NCBI GenBank assembly: GCA_002692965.1 | Contig: NZNC01000016.1 | Span: forward strand, 111,122-175,121 | Direction: 5' to 3' | Source: Haliea sp. | GTDB lineage: Bacteria > Pseudomonadota > Gammaproteobacteria > Pseudomonadales > Halieaceae | Length of the DNA: 64,000 nt | Part shown: positions 45,642 through 54,437 of the stretch, piece after piece | Layout of the letters: each line of letters starts with the position of its first letter | Position numbering within the stretch: position 1 is the first letter of the stretch | Notes under the pieces: generated by a model | What the model was told of the DNA's origin: nothing | The model's input: the letters and a program-made list of their open reading frames with translations, nothing else | The model's database searches: none | Made by a program: the position numbers and the translations under genes

Positions 45642-46652
45642 TCAATGACCACGGCGAACCGCGCCGGGACTGCGCCCGGTCCATTTGCGGTAGGCGCGGC
45701 GGAAGTTGGAGGCGTCATTGAAGCCCACCAGCCAGGCAATGGTGTTCAGGGGCAGGCGACTGTTCTGCAAGTGGCGGGTGGCGTGCTCCGCCCGCACCTG
45801 GTCGAGCAGGACCTGGTAGGCGGCGCCTTCGTCGGCCAGGCGCCGTCGGTAGGTGCGCGGGCTGAGGTTGAGCATCTGCGCCACCTGGGGCATCTGTGGA
45901 TATTGGCCCTCCAGCTTGCGCAGCAGGCGCAGGGTCTGTTCGGACACGGATTCCTCGTCCTCCAGGTCGGCCAGCAGGCGGGCGCATTCGGCCTCGTAGA
46001 GGCTGCGCAGGGCGGGATTGGACAGCGGCAGAGGGCTGTCCAGCAGGGCGGCGTCGAAGGACAGCCGTCCCAGTACGGCGTCGAAATGCACGTCCGGGCC
46101 GAACACGTCATGGTAGCGCGCGGCGTGGGGCGGCGCGGGGTAGGGCAGTTCCACCCGCAGGTCGAGGTCTTCGCGGCCGAGGAGGCCGCGCAGGGTGTTG
46201 GCGATTGCCGCGTACATCACTTCGCAGGCGAACTCCACCGGGTTTTCCCGCGGCGGGCTCAGTGTGGTCAGGGTGCATCGACCGCCGTCGATATCCAGCT
46301 CCAGGTGCAGTGTCGGCGAGGTGAGCAGGTGATAGTAGCGCAGGAACAGTTCCAGGACCTGGCGCAGGTCGCGGCAGGTCATGAAGGCCTGGCCCAGCAC
46401 GGCGTGGGCGCTCAGGTTCAGGCGCAGCCCGAGCTCCAGGCCGAGACCCTCGTCGCCGGTTAAGGCGAAGGCGTTGCTGACCACCCGGCTGAAGTCCTCT
46501 TCGCTGATGCGGGCGCCGACCCCCGCCAGTTGACCGTGCTCCAGGGAAGTGCCCGCCAGCAGTGCCCGGCGCTGATAGCCGCGACTCTCCACCAGGTCGA
46601 GGAGGATCAGCAGGTACTGCGCGGGTGTACTGGCTCTGGGCATGCCTGGCAT
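45642..46652 (-). CDS. AraC-family transcriptional regulator (OruR/ArgR-like)
   Basis: 336 residues. An arabinose-binding-like N-terminal domain (PF12625 type: LLDLVESRGYQRRALLAGTSL, then the acyl-type pocket region) precedes a C-terminal AraC helix-turn-helix pair (MPQVAQMLNLSPRTYRRRLADEG and LNTIAWLVGFNDASNFRRAYRKWTG). Divergent from the diiron-protein gene, its likely target. Alternative ATG starts 9 bases and farther upstream exist; the chosen one precedes MPRAST by three codons and is uncertain. Confidence 0.88.
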   Translation of the reverse strand: MPGMPRASTPAQYLLILLDLVESRGYQRRALLAGTSLEHGQLAGVGARISEEDFSRVVSNAFALTGDEGLGLELGLRLNLSAHAVLGQAFMTCRDLRQVLELFLRYYHLLTSPTLHLELDIDGGRCTLTTLSPPRENPVEFACEVMYAAIANTLRGLLGREDLDLRVELPYPAPPHAARYHDVFGPDVHFDAVLGRLSFDAALLDSPLPLSNPALRSLYEAECARLLADLEDEESVSEQTLRLLRKLEGQYPQMPQVAQMLNLSPRTYRRRLADEGAAYQVLLDQVRAEHATRHLQNSRLPLNTIAWLVGFNDASNFRRAYRKWTGRSPGAVRRGH

Positions 46653-46653
46653 T

Positions 46654-46673
46654 TGGCCACAAATGACCACATT
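46654..46673. promoter_or_regulatory. candidate AraC-type direct-repeat operator
   Basis: Two adjacent 10-bp direct repeats, TGGCCACAAA and TGACCACATT, share 7 of 10 bases and sit one helical turn apart beside the regulator start. AraC proteins often bind such paired direct repeats. A further TTGGC half follows at 46674-46678. Confidence 0.4.
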
Positions 46674-46757
46674 TTGGCAAGGCTTTACCTGTTGCTGGTA
46701 TCGGCGATGTTCCATAGTGACTGTTCAGAAAATACACAGCGCCCAAGGAGCACTGTC

Positions 46758-47948
46758 ATGAAAGTCGAGTGGACCGAGACCCCCCGCAAGATCCAGCACT
46801 TCGCCGGTGCCGACTTCCCGCGCGACAACCCCGATCTGGAGGACCTGCTGACCAGCGAGCAGGTGGACCACATCGCGGAAATCTTCCAGACCCCGCTCAC
46901 CGGCTCCTACAACTGGGATTACCAGGTGCAGGACGACCGCATCAAGAAGCTCTACGACCTCGGCAAGCAGCTGAACTGGGATCCGGAGATCGACATCGAC
47001 TGGGACCGCCCCTGGCCGGAGGAGGAGCGGATGCCGGAGATGATGAACCTGCATACCTACCAGCCCTACCTGGACATGGACGAGCCTACGCGCAAGAAGT
47101 TCTGGCTGCACATGAATGCCTGGAGCCTGTCCCAGTTCCTGCACGGTGAGCAGGGCGCCCTGCTGGTGGCCTCGCAGCTGTGTTCCTGTGCCCCGACCCT
47201 GAACGCCAAGCTCTACGCCGGCTCCCAGACCTTTGACGAGGCGCGCCACGTCGAGGTGTTCAACAAGTACCTGCAGAAGCGCCTGGGGGTGATGTACCCG
47301 ATCAATACCCACCTGAAGGCGATCATCGACAAGATCCTCACCGATCCGCGCTGGGACATGAAATTCATCGGCATGCAGATCGTGATCGAGGGCCTGGCCC
47401 TGTCCGCCTTCAACACCACCCGCGAGACCACCCCCGACCCGGTGCTCAAGGACGTGGTTTACCTGGTTACCCGGGACGAGGCGCGGCACGTGACCTTCGG
47501 GGTCAACTACCTGGAGGAGTTCGTCAAGACACTGTCCCAGGAGGAGCGCGAGGAGCGCGCCCAGTTTGCCTACGAGGCCTGCGTCGTCAGCCGCGAGCGC
47601 CTGGTGGCCACCGATGTCTTCCGGCACTTTGGCTGGGACGTGGAGGAGGCGCGGCAGCAGGTGCTCGAGGGCTTTGTCATGTCGACCTTCCGCAACCTGC
47701 TGTTCCAGCGCGTGATCCCCAACCTCAAGCGGATCGGCCTGCTGACCGACCGCATTCGGCCCAAGTTCGAGGAGCTGGGCATCCTCGATTTCGAAAACCT
47801 GACCACGGATGGGGATATCAACTGGGCCCAGCTGGAGCGCCCCCTGGATACCCAGGAGGCCCAGAGCTACGAACAGAGCATGCTGGCGGAGTTCCAGAAA
47901 GTGGCCGAGAAGCAGGAGGCGGAGGGCGACGAGCGCCTGGCCAGCTAG
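46758..47948 (+). CDS. ferritin-like diiron protein (R2/AurF-like)
   Basis: 396 residues. Two half-motifs for a diiron carboxylate site are visible: LHGEQGALLVASQL with TFDEARHVEVF, and IVIEGLALSAF with TRDEARHVTFG, giving E, ExxH, E, ExxH. This is the ferritin-like fold of oxidases and oxygenases such as R2-like proteins and AurF; it is larger than simple ferritins. The reaction is unknown. AAGGAG precedes the ATG. A divergent AraC regulator suggests inducible expression. Confidence 0.82.
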   Translation: MKVEWTETPRKIQHFAGADFPRDNPDLEDLLTSEQVDHIAEIFQTPLTGSYNWDYQVQDDRIKKLYDLGKQLNWDPEIDIDWDRPWPEEERMPEMMNLHTYQPYLDMDEPTRKKFWLHMNAWSLSQFLHGEQGALLVASQLCSCAPTLNAKLYAGSQTFDEARHVEVFNKYLQKRLGVMYPINTHLKAIIDKILTDPRWDMKFIGMQIVIEGLALSAFNTTRETTPDPVLKDVVYLVTRDEARHVTFGVNYLEEFVKTLSQEEREERAQFAYEACVVSRERLVATDVFRHFGWDVEEARQQVLEGFVMSTFRNLLFQRVIPNLKRIGLLTDRIRPKFEELGILDFENLTTDGDINWAQLERPLDTQEAQSYEQSMLAEFQKVAEKQEAEGDERLAS

Positions 47949-47960
47949 CCGCTATGGATT

Positions 47961-47989
47961 GCGGGTACCTCGTTGTCGAGGATACCCGC
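47961..47989 (+). other. long stem-loop downstream of the diiron-protein gene
   Basis: GCGGGTA-CCTCG-TTGT-CGAGG-A-TACCCGC forms a 12-bp stem with one bulge and a 4-base loop, 12 bases past the stop. No T-run follows. It precedes the true terminator at 48029 and may stabilise the mRNA or be a processing site. Confidence 0.5.
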
Positions 47990-48028
47990 GCTGGCCGCCG
48001 GGGTCGGACTGGCCGTTTTTCAGGCACA

Positions 48029-48055
48029 AAAAAGCCGGCGTCAAGCCGGCTTTTT
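48029..48055. terminator. bidirectional intrinsic terminator, diiron gene / rpsT
   Basis: An 11-bp stem (AAAAAGCCGGC and complement) with loop GTCAA has T-runs on both strands. It terminates the diiron-protein transcript and the convergent rpsT transcript. Confidence 0.9.
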
Positions 48056-48078
48056 CGTTGTGTCGTGAGCGTCGCGTA

Positions 48079-48345
48079 TCAGGCGGCCAGGGCTTTCACC
48101 TTGGCGTTCAGGCGGCTCTTGTGACGCGCGGCCTTGTTCTTGTGGATGATGCCCTTGTCGGCCATGCGGTCGATAACTGGTACCGCCTGGCTGTAAGCCT
48201 GGCGCGCCTGTTCGGCGTCGCCGCTGCCGATGGCGGCAACCACTTTCTTGATCTGGGTGCGCACCAGCGAGCGCAGGCTGGCATTGTGCTTACGGCGCTT
48301 TTCCGCCTGGCGGGCGCGTTTTCTTGCTTGCGGTGAGTTGGCCAC
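48079..48345 (-). CDS. rpsT: 30S ribosomal protein S20
   Basis: 88 residues, the standard length. Begins [18 protein letters not shown], the S20 signature, and is highly basic with helical repeats ending in [15 protein letters not shown]. It binds 16S rRNA during 30S assembly and in many bacteria represses its own translation. A near-consensus promoter and a terminator flank it, so it is a single-gene unit. Confidence 0.98.
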   Translation of the reverse strand: MANSPQARKRARQAEKRRKHNASLRSLVRTQIKKVVAAIGSGDAEQARQAYSQAVPVIDRMADKGIIHKNKAARHKSRLNAKVKALAA

Positions 48346-48385
48346 GGTTGACGTCCTCGTGTGAGCTGAAATTTCAAGAGGCGCG

Positions 48386-48414
48386 ATTATTCACACTTGG
48401 CCCTGGCTTGTCAA
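48386..48414 (-). promoter_or_regulatory. sigma-70 promoter of rpsT
   Basis: Reverse strand TTGACA (perfect -35), 17-base spacer, AATAAT (-10, five of six). The start of transcription would lie about 30 bases before the rpsT ATG. It is the best promoter match in the window. Confidence 0.8.
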
Positions 48415-48530
48415 CCATAAGTGCCTGCCCGGCCCCTGATCCGGGTTGCGAATCGGCTCGGGTGTCAGCCGGGCGCCGGGCAGGTATACTCCGGTTTCTT
48501 TCTTATGCATCAGGACGTGTCAGCGCAGCC

Positions 48531-49217
48531 GTGGTGAACACCGCATCCCGCAGTCGTCGCCGGGCCCCAGGCAATACTCAGGAGCGTATTCTGGATGCTG
48601 CCGAGGCCCTGTTTGCCCGCAAGGGCTACCAGGCCACCTCGGTCGGCGAGGTGGCGGGCGCCGTGGGCATCCGCTCTCCCAGTCTCTACAACCACTTTCG
48701 CAACAAGGAAGCCCTGTACCGGGCTGTCCTCGAGCGTTTGCTGGACCGTTTCGCCGCGCCCATGGAAGCGCTGGCCCACGGTCCGATCACCGAGGAGCGC
48801 CTGCTGGACTGGCTGGATACGATCGTGCGCATGCATCACGCCAACCCCAACCTGGCGCGCCTGCTGCAGCATGCCGCCCTGTCGGGTGGGCCGGGCACCG
48901 GTGAACTGATCGAACGCTTCTTTCGTCCGATGATGATGCGTGACCCGCGCCTGGAGCAGCCGGGCCTGCGGGCGCTGGGTGAATCCGGCCTGCAGCCCTG
49001 GGCTGTCATGGCCTTCAACAACCTGGTGATGTCCTATGTCACCATGGCCCCGATGTACCGCGATTTGCTGGGCCAGGATCCCTTTGGGGAGGAAGCCCTG
49101 GAGCGTCAGCTGGCGCTGGTCAGGACGCTCCTGCTGGCGGTCCTGCGCTTCGATGGCGCCGCGGGTGCGGGATATCCGCCGTCGCCGACGCCCTCCGGGA
49201 TTGATGAGAAGAGGTAG
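48531..49217 (+). CDS. TetR-family transcriptional regulator
   Basis: 228 residues. Helix-turn-helix at the N terminus: RILDAAEALFARKGYQATSVGEVAGAVGIRSPSLYNHFRNKEAL. The rest is a helical ligand domain. The GTG pair at the start (VVNTASRSRR) was chosen since the TetR domain begins soon after; the upstream frame is not conserved. It is 1 base from a phosphatase gene, which it may control. Divergent from rpsT. Confidence 0.9.
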   Translation: MVNTASRSRRRAPGNTQERILDAAEALFARKGYQATSVGEVAGAVGIRSPSLYNHFRNKEALYRAVLERLLDRFAAPMEALAHGPITEERLLDWLDTIVRMHHANPNLARLLQHAALSGGPGTGELIERFFRPMMMRDPRLEQPGLRALGESGLQPWAVMAFNNLVMSYVTMAPMYRDLLGQDPFGEEALERQLALVRTLLLAVLRFDGAAGAGYPPSPTPSGIDEKR

Positions 49218-49218
49218 T

Positions 49219-50043
49219 ATGCCAATGTCTGCTGTATCCGGCCTGACACCATCAGCGGCTGGACTGACCTGGGAGGAGCGCCGCCTGGTGCTCCAGGGGA
49301 CCCCCAACTTCCGCGATTTCGGCGGCTATGCCACCGGCGACGGTCGGCGCGTGCGGCGCGGCCTGCTGTTTCGCTCCGGTCAGCTGGCGCACCTTACCGA
49401 GGATGACTTGGCCGCGCTCGGGCACCTGCGCCTGGATGTGGTTTGCGATTTTCGCCGCGAGGACGAGCAGCGGCTGGCCCCCAACCGCCTGCCGGCCGGC
49501 AGCCCTCCCCGCACCGTCAGTCTGCCGATTACACCCGGCAGCAATGACGCCGTCTTCGCCAGTGGCGCGCTGGATCTCGGCGGGCGCGAGGCCATGTTTG
49601 ATTTCATGGTGGCGATCAACCGGGACTTTGCCGAGAACCAGGGCGCTGCCTTTGGCGCGATGTTCCGGGAACTGCTGGAGCAGCCGGAGTCCCGCAGCCT
49701 GGTTCACTGCGCCGCGGGCAAGGATCGTACCGGCTTCGCGGCGGCGATTATCCTGCTGGCCCTGGGGGTGTCGAGGGAGGATGTCATGCAGGACTACCTG
49801 CTGACCGGGCGCTACTTCCTGCCCGCGGAGGAAATTGATCGCTTGCGTCGCAAATACGGGCTGGAGGGGGTGGCCGATGAGGCAATTCTGCCCATGCTCG
49901 AGGTTCATCCCGAATATCTGTCCCGCGCCTTCCAGTCGATCGACGACTACGGTGACTTCGACAGCTACTTGAGTGAGGTCATGGGTTTGGGTGGGGCCGA
50001 GCGGGAAGCCCTGCGGCGCCGCTACCTGGAAGCACCCGGCTGA
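49219..50043 (+). CDS. tyrosine-protein phosphatase-like protein (IphP type)
   Basis: 274 residues. The phosphatase loop HCAAGKDRTG (C-x5-R) and N-terminal GTPNFRDFGGYATGDGRRVRRGLLFRSGQL are typical of the tyrosine/serine phosphatase family that includes IphP and LipA-like proteins. The N terminus has no signal peptide. Members dephosphorylate proteins or phosphoinositides; the substrate is unknown. Operon with TetR. GAGGTAG precedes the ATG; a second ATG 6 bases on is possible. Confidence 0.88.
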   Translation: MPMSAVSGLTPSAAGLTWEERRLVLQGTPNFRDFGGYATGDGRRVRRGLLFRSGQLAHLTEDDLAALGHLRLDVVCDFRREDEQRLAPNRLPAGSPPRTVSLPITPGSNDAVFASGALDLGGREAMFDFMVAINRDFAENQGAAFGAMFRELLEQPESRSLVHCAAGKDRTGFAAAIILLALGVSREDVMQDYLLTGRYFLPAEEIDRLRRKYGLEGVADEAILPMLEVHPEYLSRAFQSIDDYGDFDSYLSEVMGLGGAEREALRRRYLEAPG

Positions 50044-50059
50044 CGGCGTGCCGACAAAA

Positions 50060-50086
50060 AAAAACCCCGGACGGGCCGGGGTTTTT
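50060..50086. terminator. bidirectional intrinsic terminator after the phosphatase gene
   Basis: An 11-bp stem (AAAAACCCCGG and complement) with loop ACGGG and T-runs on both strands. It lies between the phosphatase gene and the convergent small secreted protein. Confidence 0.9.
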
Positions 50087-50120
50087 CGCTGGGCGCAGTG
50101 CCCGGGGTGTGGCGCCGGTG

Positions 50121-50393
50121 TTACACCGCGTCACAGGCCTCTTTGGCGGCCTTGATCTGCTTCTTTTCGCACTCGTCGTTGAGCTCAGTGCCGACACACC
50201 ACTTGCGGCGGTTTTCCCAGGCGCTCATGGTGGCGCTTTTGCCGTTGGAGCACTTGACCTGGTAGACGGAGTAAGCCTGGCCGTCAGCGCTCTCCTCGTT
50301 GCTCTGGAAAACGATGCTGGTGGGCTTGGCGGCGAAGCTCGCGGCGGAAACGGCGAGCAGGGCAGATGCGGTGATCAGCTTGGCGAAAGTCAT
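50121..50393 (-). CDS. small secreted protein with four cysteines
   Basis: 90 residues. A signal peptide (KLITASALLAVSAASFA, cleavage after AAxFA) is followed by about 66 mature residues with four Cys (QVKCSNGK, RRKWCVGTE, NDECEKKQ, EACDAV), suitable for two disulfides made by the Dsb system. GAGGAG lies before the ATG. No family recognised. It lies between two small genes and a phosphatase; function unknown. Confidence 0.65.
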   Translation of the reverse strand: MTFAKLITASALLAVSAASFAAKPTSIVFQSNEESADGQAYSVYQVKCSNGKSATMSAWENRRKWCVGTELNDECEKKQIKAAKEACDAV

Positions 50394-50667
50394 TGAAAAC
50401 TCCTCGGTAGGTTCATCCTGGCCCGGTATCGACGGTCGACGGGGCGGGCCACATTCCATGGCATAAGCGTGGATGCGGGGATTATACGCGCCCGGGAGCT
50501 GTGTAGAAACGTTACAAATCGGTAAGATTCGTCGCCTGACAGGTAACAGATCTGCTCTCTGTTGCTTGCCCTCTTTCTAAGGCTCTGTTTTTAGGGGATA
50601 TTTAGATATTGCAACAGCAGCATTAAGAAAGCGTAATGCCGCTGTTGCGTAACACTGCTAGCCGGAT

Positions 50668-50889
50668 TCAGGCCATCCAGACCAGCACCAGGCCAATCAG
50701 CGCCAGCAGGATCGACTGACCGGCCTTGTCCAGCCGGAACAGGCCGTAAAGGTAGGCGAAGGGCGGCAGGATCAGGGCGCACAGGCCCCAGGCGTAGTCG
50801 TTCTTCCAGGACTGGATCAGCAGCATGACCCAGCTGGCCAGCAGGGTCGCCAGCCCGAAGGTCAGCAGAGTGGCAGAAGTGGCTTCCAT
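50668..50889 (-). CDS. small membrane protein
   Basis: 73 residues, nearly all hydrophobic, with two or three membrane helices (TLLTFGLATLLASWVMLLI, LCALILPPFAYLYGLF, ILLALIGLVLVW). GGAGGAATC directly before the ATG supports translation. Upstream and downstream gaps (274 and 194 bases) contain no other convincing gene. Function unknown; such proteins are common and poorly characterised. Confidence 0.6.
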   Translation of the reverse strand: MEATSATLLTFGLATLLASWVMLLIQSWKNDYAWGLCALILPPFAYLYGLFRLDKAGQSILLALIGLVLVWMA

Positions 50890-51083
50890 GATTCCTCCAA
50901 AAAGCGCGGCGCGCGGTCGAAGCGGGCAGCAGGTTAGCAGAAGGCGGGGTGCCTGTCAGCGCCCGATTGTCCGCCCGTTGCCTGCTCGCGGGGGGAACGG
51001 AGCGGCTTGCGGCCACATCCGGCGGATGACTGGCGCGGGCTTTTTGGGTATCGTGTGCCGCTTTCCCCGGGGAGGGTTCCTGG

Positions 51084-52241
51084 TTGAGTGATCCGTTTGC
51101 CGATATCCGTCCTTACCACGATGCGGAAGTGCCGGCGGTGCTGCGTCGCCTGCTTTCGGACCGCGAGCTGCTGGATGCCATCGGGCGCCTGAAGCTCGGG
51201 CGCCTGGGGGCGGCCGCGCCGGCCCTGTGCCGCCTCCCCGTCAGCTGGTTCCTGCGCCACCAGCTGCGCGGCGTCAACGACGTGCACGGCATGCAGATGG
51301 TGATCAAGTCCTATGTCGAGCAGGTGATAAAGGATACTACGGCGGGTTTCAGCGTCTCCGGTCTCGATCGGCTAGACCCCTCGCGGCCCTGGCTGTTCAT
51401 GAGTAATCACCGCGATATCGTCATGGACCCGGCCTTCACCAACTACGCCCTCCACTGCAACAACTTTCCCACCCTGCGCATCGCCATCGGCGACAATCTG
51501 CTGACCAAGCCCTGGGTTTCCGACCTGATGCGCTTGAACAAGAGCTTCATTGTCCGGCGCTCGGTGAGCGGCCCGCGGGAGCTGCTGGCGGCCTCGCGCC
51601 AGCTCGCGGCCTATATCCGCCACTCGCTGCAGGAAGAGGGCGCGCCGGTCTGGATTGCCCAGCGTGAAGGCCGCGCCAAGAACGGTATCGATCGCACCGA
51701 GCCGGCGGTGATCAAGATGCTGGCGATGAGCCGCGACAAGTCCCGGGAGTCCCTGTCGGAGCTGGTCGAGGCCCTGGGTATCGTGCCCGTCTCCATTTCC
51801 TACGAGCTCGATCCCTGCGACGGGCTCAAGGCGCGGGAACTCTACCTGCGGGAGTCCACGGGGCATTATGCCAAGGCCGAGCAGGAGGATGTCGCCTCCA
51901 TCGCCCGCGGCATCTCCGGTCAGAAGGGCCGGGTCCACGTCGCCTTTGGCGAGCCCCTGCGCGGTGACTTCGAGTCCCCCGAGGCGGTGGCGGCGGCGGT
52001 CGACGACCAGGTGGTCGCGCTCTACTGCCTGCATCCGACCAACCTTTACGCCTGGCGCCGCCTGCAGGGTGAGTCGGCGACCTTGCCGCCGGATCTTCAC
52101 CGCGAAGAGGGCAGCTGCAGCCGGGCCGCGTTTGATGCCCGTATCGAGGCGCTGCCCGAGGCACACCGGGAGCAGGCCCTGGGGATCTACGCCAACGTGG
52201 TCTCCGCCAAGCTGGCCCGCCTGCAGGCCCGGGGGTGCTGA
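51084..52241 (+). CDS. acyltransferase of the glycerol-3-phosphate/lysophosphatidate type
   Basis: 385 residues. The PlsC-type block I is NHRDIVMD (HX4D), followed by FIVRRS and GAPVWIAQREGRAKNG (blocks III/IV equivalents). It transfers acyl groups from acyl-ACP or acyl-CoA to a phospholipid precursor, probably at the membrane. It is larger than typical PlsC (~245 residues). TTG start chosen because GGAGGG lies 7 bases upstream. It overlaps the dinG start by 7 bases. Confidence 0.85.
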   Translation: MSDPFADIRPYHDAEVPAVLRRLLSDRELLDAIGRLKLGRLGAAAPALCRLPVSWFLRHQLRGVNDVHGMQMVIKSYVEQVIKDTTAGFSVSGLDRLDPSRPWLFMSNHRDIVMDPAFTNYALHCNNFPTLRIAIGDNLLTKPWVSDLMRLNKSFIVRRSVSGPRELLAASRQLAAYIRHSLQEEGAPVWIAQREGRAKNGIDRTEPAVIKMLAMSRDKSRESLSELVEALGIVPVSISYELDPCDGLKARELYLRESTGHYAKAEQEDVASIARGISGQKGRVHVAFGEPLRGDFESPEAVAAAVDDQVVALYCLHPTNLYAWRRLQGESATLPPDLHREEGSCSRAAFDARIEALPEAHREQALGIYANVVSAKLARLQARGC

Positions 52242-54364
52242 GCGAGGAACTCAAGGCGCGGATCCGGGAGGCCTATGCGGCCATCCAGTCCGCCCGCGAC
52301 CTCAGCCCCCGCTGGGGGCAACGGCAGATGATCGCCACCATCGCCAATACCCTGGCGCGCATTCCCCCGGCGGATGACCCGGACGAGGCCGGTTTGCCGC
52401 CCATCTGCGTGGTGGAAGCAGGCACCGGTACCGGCAAGACCATTGCCTATACCCTGGCCGCGATCCCTCTGGCCCAGGCGCGTGGCAAGCGCCTGGTGGT
52501 CGCGACCGCGACCGTGGCCTTGCAGGAGCAGTTCGTTCACAAGGATCTGCCGGATATCCGACGCCACAGCGGCTTGGCTTTCTCTTCAGCCCTGGCCAAG
52601 GGGCGTCGCCGCTATGTCTGTCTGTCGAAGCTGGACCGCCTGCTGATGGAGGGCAGTGCCGGCGACTTCCTGCCGCTTTACCCGGACGAACAGGCGGCCG
52701 GCACACCGGCCGACGCCTTGCCGCTGTACTCCTCCATGCTGGATGCCCTGGGCCGTGGCGAGTGGGACGGCGATCGCGACAACTGGCCGGGTGAAATGGC
52801 CGAGGAGACCTGGCTGGCGGCGACGTCCGATCACAGTCAGTGCAGCGGGCGCCGCTGCCCCAATGTCAGTCAGTGCAGCTTTTTCAAGGCCCGGGAGGAT
52901 CTGCAGCAGGCGGATGTGATCGTGGCCAACCACGACCTGGTGCTGGCCGACCTGGCGCTGGGCGGTGGTGCCATCCTGCCGCCGCCGGAAGACAGTATTT
53001 ATATCTTCGACGAGGGGCACCACCTCCCCGACAAGGCGCTCTCGCATTTCAGCAGCTTCTGTCGCCTGCACACCACGCAACAGTGGCTGCAGGACAGCGG
53101 CAAGCAGCTGGCCCAGGGTGCGAAGCTGTTGGCACAGCTGCCCGATGGCAAGCGCCTGCTGGAGAGCCTGCCGCCGATCCTGGAGGAGGCCCGCGCCGGC
53201 CTGCAGACTGCCGAACAGGCAGTGGCGGCGCTGTTCCCGGCTCCCGATGGTCGCGGCAGTCCCGAGGGTCAGACACTGCGCTTTCCCCACGGTCAGGTGC
53301 CGGAGTCGTTGTCGGGGCTGGCTACCGGGTTGGCGGCCCAGTTCGATCGACTGCAATCCGTGTTCTCACGGTTGTCGGACCAGCTGGAGGCGGCCCTGGA
53401 TGACGCCGACAGCAAGCTCGATCGCGAGGATGCGGAATCCTGGCACCTGGCGGTGGGCGGCATGCTGGGTCGTGCGGAAGCGACGCTTGAGCTGTGGCGG
53501 GATTTCGCCGCGGACACCTCCCGCGAAGAGCCGCCGCGGGCGCGCTGGGCACGCCTGCTGGAGAGCGGTGGCCAGGCGGGCTTCGAGTTGCGCTGCAGCC
53601 CTATCCTGGCGGCAGACCTGTTGCAGGATGTGCTCTGGTCGCGCGCCGCCGGCGTGGTGGTCACTTCGGCGACGCTGACGGCCTTGTCCTCCTTCGAGCG
53701 GTTTATCCTGCATTCCGGTGTACCCCGGGAAGCCGAGTTTCAGGTCGTGACCAGCCCCTTCGACTACTCGCGGGCCACGCTGGCGGTGCCGGCCATGGAT
53801 TGCGATCCCGGAGACGCCGAGGCACACACCGCCGCGCTGGTGGCTGGCCTGCCCGGCTGGCTGGATCCAACGGAGGCCAGCCTGGTGTTGTTCTCCGCCC
53901 GCCGTCAGATGCAGGCGGTTTATGAAGGGCTGGCGGATCGCCTGGGTGAGCAGATCCTGATGCAGGGGCAGGCGAGCAAGCAGGAATTGCTGCGGCGCCA
54001 TCGCGAAGCCGTGGATGCCGGTAAGGGCAGTATCCTGTTTGGCCTTGCCAGCTTTGCCGAGGGGGTGGATCTGCCCGGCCACTATTGTCGCCATGTGCTT
54101 ATCGCGCGCATTCCCTTCGCCGTGCCAGACAGCCCGATCGAGGCCGCCCTGGCGGAATGGGTGGAGGCTCGCGGGCGCAATGCCTTCATGGAGATCAGTG
54201 TCCCGGATGCCAGTCTGCGCCTGCTGCAGGCCTGCGGCAGGCTGCTGCGCACCGAGGCCGATAGCGGCCGCGTCACGCTGCTGGACCGGCGCCTGCTGAC
54301 CCGCCGCTACGGGCGCGCCATTCTCGACTCGTTGCCGCCCTTCCGGCGGGAATTTGGCATATAA
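52235..54364 (+). CDS. dinG: ATP-dependent DNA helicase DinG
   Basis: 709 residues. Walker A AGTGTGKTIAYT, DEAH-like IFDEGHHLPD, and four Cys for the 4Fe-4S cluster (YVCLSK, then CSGRRCPNVSQC) identify an XPD/DinG-type helicase. C-terminal motifs LFSARRQM, FGLASFAEGVDLPG and QACGRLLRTEADSGRVTLLDRR are typical. It unwinds DNA, R-loops and forked substrates. GTG start. About 70 bases separate it from purE. Confidence 0.95.
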   Translation: MLSEELKARIREAYAAIQSARDLSPRWGQRQMIATIANTLARIPPADDPDEAGLPPICVVEAGTGTGKTIAYTLAAIPLAQARGKRLVVATATVALQEQFVHKDLPDIRRHSGLAFSSALAKGRRRYVCLSKLDRLLMEGSAGDFLPLYPDEQAAGTPADALPLYSSMLDALGRGEWDGDRDNWPGEMAEETWLAATSDHSQCSGRRCPNVSQCSFFKAREDLQQADVIVANHDLVLADLALGGGAILPPPEDSIYIFDEGHHLPDKALSHFSSFCRLHTTQQWLQDSGKQLAQGAKLLAQLPDGKRLLESLPPILEEARAGLQTAEQAVAALFPAPDGRGSPEGQTLRFPHGQVPESLSGLATGLAAQFDRLQSVFSRLSDQLEAALDDADSKLDREDAESWHLAVGGMLGRAEATLELWRDFAADTSREEPPRARWARLLESGGQAGFELRCSPILAADLLQDVLWSRAAGVVVTSATLTALSSFERFILHSGVPREAEFQVVTSPFDYSRATLAVPAMDCDPGDAEAHTAALVAGLPGWLDPTEASLVLFSARRQMQAVYEGLADRLGEQILMQGQASKQELLRRHREAVDAGKGSILFGLASFAEGVDLPGHYCRHVLIARIPFAVPDSPIEAALAEWVEARGRNAFMEISVPDASLRLLQACGRLLRTEADSGRVTLLDRRLLTRRYGRAILDSLPPFRREFGI

Positions 54365-54437
54365 TTACCGGTCATTTTGAATTCATGCATTCACTGACGG
54401 GCACGGGCGTGCCCGTTCCTGCATCAAGGGAGTTGCC

